A DNA stretch of 31,792 nucleotides from an uncultured Clostridia bacterium (lineage in GTDB: Bacteria; Bacillota; Clostridia; Oscillospirales; Acutalibacteraceae), in the NCBI GenBank assembly GCA_937892525.1, contig CALAEV010000004.1, forward strand, positions 1 to 31,792. Direction: 5' to 3'. The position numbers were made by a program, and so were the translations under genes. The notes beneath the pieces are model-generated. The model was not told the origin of the DNA and ran no database searches. It saw only the letters and a list, made by a program, of their open reading frames with translations. Of this stretch, positions 29,285 to 31,792 are shown one piece after another. Each line of letters starts with the position of its first letter. Position 1 is the first letter of the stretch.

Positions 29285-30175
29285 TCACAAGAGAACCGTC
29301 CCCTTGTGTTCCTTGTTTCTTGTTTTGTTTTTCTTTTTATACTCTGATGGTGTCATGCCGGTGTGTTTCTTGAATAAACGGCTGAAATACAAAGCATTCT
29401 CATACCCTACGATGTTTGAAATTTCGTTTATATTCTTATCGCTGTTTTCCAAATATCCTTTGGCAGCGGCGATTCTCAAGGAAACAATATACTGCATTGG
29501 TGGAACATTCATTACTTCCTTAAAACTATGTATAAACCAATTTACGCTCATTAAGTGTTCTTGCGCGTATTGCTCGATGGATATGGGCTTGTTATAGTTC
29601 TCATTAAAATAATGCACAGCTCTTTCAATATCACTGATGGTTTCGTTCTTTGCCTGCTTACCTTCCTTGATATAGCGGCTGATGGTTAGAAAAATGTGAT
29701 GCATAAACAGTTTGATTACATCCTCATAATTCACGCGCTGGACTTGAAGTTCACGGATGATCTGATTATAGATCCACGGATAATCCGGTGATACGCCTGT
29801 AAAAAACACATTTTCTTTTTTCGGTAGCTCATAGCTGTCCAGATACTGTTCAACCTTCCAACCGGTAAAGTGGACCCAATATACTTCTGTTTTGTCTTTT
29901 GCATAGTAATAGTAGACCTGCGGTTCCTTAGGCCTGAAAAGCACCATGTTTCCTTTTTCTACTACAGTCGCTTTTTTACTGCCTTTAAAATAAAAATATC
30001 CTTTACCGGCGGCGATATATAACAATTGATAATCGTTTCTTCCTTCGGGGTGAGGTGTTTCAATCACCGGTGTGGTATGAACGCGATAATATCCGCAGTT
30101 ATTGATCCTTATAGGTGTTGTAAGGTCTTCTATATTAGGATTTTCGTCATCGACATACGCTACATTTATATACAA
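29285..30175 (-). CDS. AraC-family transcriptional regulator
   Basis: 296 residues. An N-terminal cupin-like sensor (about 20-150; NDYQLLYIAAGKGYFYFKG) is joined to a C-terminal double HTH (about 185-285; LMSVNWFIHSFKEVMNVPP and ISNIVGYENALYFSRLFKKHTGMTPSEY). The start is TTG (30173-30175), fixed by the strong AAGGAGGTG eight bases upstream. The last seven codons (HKGTVLL) and stop are formed entirely by a CACAAG/CTTGTG palindrome, so the natural C-terminus was probably altered. It is divergent from a GPH sugar symporter and is most likely its regulator, answering to a sugar or glycoside. More GC-rich codon use than the genes to its left. Confidence 0.92.
   Translation of the reverse strand: MYINVAYVDDENPNIEDLTTPIRINNCGYYRVHTTPVIETPHPEGRNDYQLLYIAAGKGYFYFKGSKKATVVEKGNMVLFRPKEPQVYYYYAKDKTEVYWVHFTGWKVEQYLDSYELPKKENVFFTGVSPDYPWIYNQIIRELQVQRVNYEDVIKLFMHHIFLTISRYIKEGKQAKNETISDIERAVHYFNENYNKPISIEQYAQEHLMSVNWFIHSFKEVMNVPPMQYIVSLRIAAAKGYLENSDKNINEISNIVGYENALYFSRLFKKHTGMTPSEYKKKNKTRNKEHKGTVLL
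29286..29308. repeat. REP/RAYT-like palindrome at the araC 3' end
   Basis: CACAAG, 11-nt AGAACCGTCCC, CTTGTG. The GGGGACGGTTCT core flanked by CACAAG-type arms is, from memory, a widespread intergenic palindrome in clostridia associated with REP-type tyrosine transposases. No transposase lies nearby. Confidence 0.6.
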
Positions 30176-30205
30176 AACAGCACCTCCTTAGGTGATTATG
30201 TTTAT

Positions 30206-30234
30206 ATTATAAATGATAAAAGGGCATTTTTCAA
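30206..30234 (-). promoter_or_regulatory. Promoter for the AraC gene
   Basis: Minus strand TTGAAA, 17 bp, TATAAT, about 30 bp before the TTG start. Confidence 0.7.
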
Positions 30235-30278
30235 GTGTATCAAAGTGATTTTGTGCATATATCCGTTAATTTTATTTA

Positions 30279-30307
30279 TTGAGATAGCAGCTTTTAGGCA
30301 ATATAAT
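30279..30307 (+). promoter_or_regulatory. Promoter for the GPH symporter operon
   Basis: TTGAGA, 17 bp, TATAAT. The 44 bp between this and the divergent araC promoter is where the regulator would be expected to bind. Confidence 0.75.
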
Positions 30308-30359
30308 AAAGACAGAAAAACAGCTACGGGCAAAAAAATTCACGAAAAGGAGCTTAATT

Positions 30360-31754
30360 ATGGAACAGAAAAAATACTTAAAATGGTATAACAAGATTGG
30401 TTATGGTTCTGGCGACATTGCAGGTAATGTGGTGTATGCATTCCTCACTTTCTTCGTTATGATCTACCTGACCGATACAGTCGGTCTGAATCCCGGCATT
30501 GTCGGCACTTTAATGGCAGTTGCCAAGATCTTTGATGGCTTCTCCGATATTATTTTCGGGTCTCTCATTGATAAGACTCATACCAAGATGGGCAAGGCTC
30601 GTCCTTGGATGCTATGGGCATATCTTGGTTGTGGTCTCTGCTTATTTGCAGTATTTGCCATTCCTACTTCTTGGGGGCTGGTTGCAAAGTACGCTTTCTT
30701 CTTCATCTTCTATGTGATGCTGAATGCGGGTTTCTACACAGCAAACAACATTGCTTACTCTGCATTGACTGCTTTGGTTACCAAGAACGAAAACGAGCGT
30801 GTTCAGCTGGGTTCTTTCCGCTTTGTTTTCGCATTCACCACCAGCACCATTATCCAGGCTATTACATTCGGTCTCGTTGAACACTTCGGCAATACCGCTT
30901 CTGCATGGCGAATCGTTGCGCTTATCTATGTCGTTATCGGTATCATCACAAACACCATCTCGGCTCTTTCCTTGAAGGAACTGCCTGAAGATGAAAATGA
31001 AGCCCAAAAGGATCCTGCTGCTCCTGCAGAAAAATATACTCTTCGCGAAGCAGCCGGACTGCTGATCAAAAATAAGTTCTACTTACTGATTTTAGGCGTA
31101 TATTTGTTAACTCAGCTTTATACCGCTTTTACCGGCGTTGGAACCTACTATATGACTTATGTGTTAGGCGATGCAAATCTGATGGGTAAATTTGCAACAG
31201 CACTGAATGTTCCTATGATTATTGGTTTGTTGCTTGTGCCTATCCTCGTTGCAAAACTGGGTGGTATGTATAAAATCAACTATAGAGGCTATGCCTTAGC
31301 TACCATTGCAAGAATTCTGGTAATTGTAGCCGCATATTTGGGTAGCGTTCCTATGATGCTTGTTTTCACCGCCATTGCTTCTCTTGGTATGTGCCCTTTG
31401 CAGGGAGATTTGAATGCGGTTATCGCATCTGCTTCTGACTATACGCATCTGACTACTGGCAAACGTATTGATGGTACTATGTACTCTTGCACTTCTCTAG
31501 GGGTTAAGATCGGTGGTGGCCTCGGTACCGCAATCTCTGGTTGGTTGTTGGCAGCTGCCGGATTCATTGAAGGCGGTGTAGCTACTCAGCCTGAGTCTGT
31601 TATCAGTATGCTCAATGTTATGTATCTGTGGTTGCCTGCTATTTTCTGCGGATTGGTTACATTCTTGCTGACCAAGCTGAACGTGGAAAAAGCAAACGAG
31701 ACACTTCGCAATGAAAAAAATGGTAAGCGAAAAAGCATAAGGAGGTTCCCATGA
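30360..31754 (+). CDS. GPH family glycoside/pentoside/hexuronide:cation symporter
   Basis: 464 residues with 12 predicted membrane helices, in the MFS superfamily. The GPH signature is clear: GYGSGDIAGN at the N-terminus, then FDGFSDIIFGSLIDKT followed by GKARPW after helix 2. Such proteins import glycosides (melibiose, xylosides, glucuronides) with Na+ or H+. AAAGGAG precedes the ATG. The stop overlaps the next ATG (ATGA), so an enzyme acting on the imported sugar is expected downstream. Codon choice (CTG, GCC, GGC, ATC) differs from genes to the left such as the P-type ATPase. The exact sugar cannot be told. Confidence 0.92.
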   Translation: MEQKKYLKWYNKIGYGSGDIAGNVVYAFLTFFVMIYLTDTVGLNPGIVGTLMAVAKIFDGFSDIIFGSLIDKTHTKMGKARPWMLWAYLGCGLCLFAVFAIPTSWGLVAKYAFFFIFYVMLNAGFYTANNIAYSALTALVTKNENERVQLGSFRFVFAFTTSTIIQAITFGLVEHFGNTASAWRIVALIYVVIGIITNTISALSLKELPEDENEAQKDPAAPAEKYTLREAAGLLIKNKFYLLILGVYLLTQLYTAFTGVGTYYMTYVLGDANLMGKFATALNVPMIIGLLLVPILVAKLGGMYKINYRGYALATIARILVIVAAYLGSVPMMLVFTAIASLGMCPLQGDLNAVIASASDYTHLTTGKRIDGTMYSCTSLGVKIGGGLGTAISGWLLAAAGFIEGGVATQPESVISMLNVMYLWLPAIFCGLVTFLLTKLNVEKANETLRNEKNGKRKSIRRFP

Positions 31755-31792
31755 GAGAATTTGAAAAATTTGATCGTATAGGCACCACGCCT
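31751..31792 (+). CDS. Start of an unidentified gene (cut by window end)
   Basis: Only 14 codons are visible (MREFEKFDRIGTTP). A strong AGGAGG ends five bases before the ATG, which overlaps the symporter stop by 4 bp, so it is the next gene of that operon. By context it may be a glycoside-processing enzyme, but the residues seen do not identify it. Confidence 0.6.
   Translation, partial: MREFEKFDRIGTTP

Overview
The window looks like a chromosomal segment of a low-GC, Gram-positive Clostridia-type bacterium, probably a gut or rumen relative of the Oscillospiraceae/Ruminococcaceae. The AT-rich sequence, strong AGGAGG ribosome sites, many sigma-A promoters with 17-bp spacers, dense Rho-independent terminators, and the mix of genes (class II aldolase, alanyl-tRNA editing protein, CotH-like surface protein, yybP-ykoY riboswitch) all fit. 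The species cannot be named from sequence alone. No phage, intact insertion sequence or CRISPR array is visible.

Layout. 1-2550: the end of trpB, a tRNA-Pro on the opposite strand, and a MATE exporter. 2550-3423: about 870 bp with no conventional gene but dense signals: a leftward promoter firing straight into a terminator, and a rightward promoter driving a ~420-nt candidate structured RNA that carries two near-identical three-codon ORFs and ends in a long terminator. A consensus promoter for a 28-codon ORF and an attenuator-like terminator then follow. 3424-7042: two translationally coupled ABC exporter half-transporters. 7043-10333: three XRE regulators (two with membrane domains) and an AlaX-type editing protein. 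10334-13520: aldolase, a PRK06851-like protein with eroded P-loops, and the rpsF-ssb-rpsR operon. 13521-20403: an O-antigen-ligase-like membrane protein, a NatAB-like ABC system, the pit/DUF47 phosphate pair and an asparaginase. 20404-25903: a CotH-type cell-surface protein and a 1080-residue STAND-NTPase/TPR protein, convergent on one terminator. 25904-28932: a manganese-type riboswitch controlling a P-type ATPase. 28933-31792: a gene-poor junction with an AbrB fragment and palindromes, then an AraC regulator, a GPH sugar symporter and the start of a third gene. This last block has visibly different codon use and looks acquired.

Working together. The clearest regulatory units are: the peptide/attenuator/ABC cassette, whose order parallels leader-controlled heterodimeric drug exporters such as bmrBCD; the Mn-sensing riboswitch with its cation ATPase; the pit/DUF47 phosphate module; the ribosomal S6-SSB-S18 operon, whose -35 box overlaps the stop codon and terminator of the gene in front; and the AraC/GPH carbohydrate module. 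The best candidates for something undescribed are the 2.7-3.1 kb RNA with its tandem MYR/MYK mini-ORFs and the adjoining 28-codon leader with a possible antiterminator.
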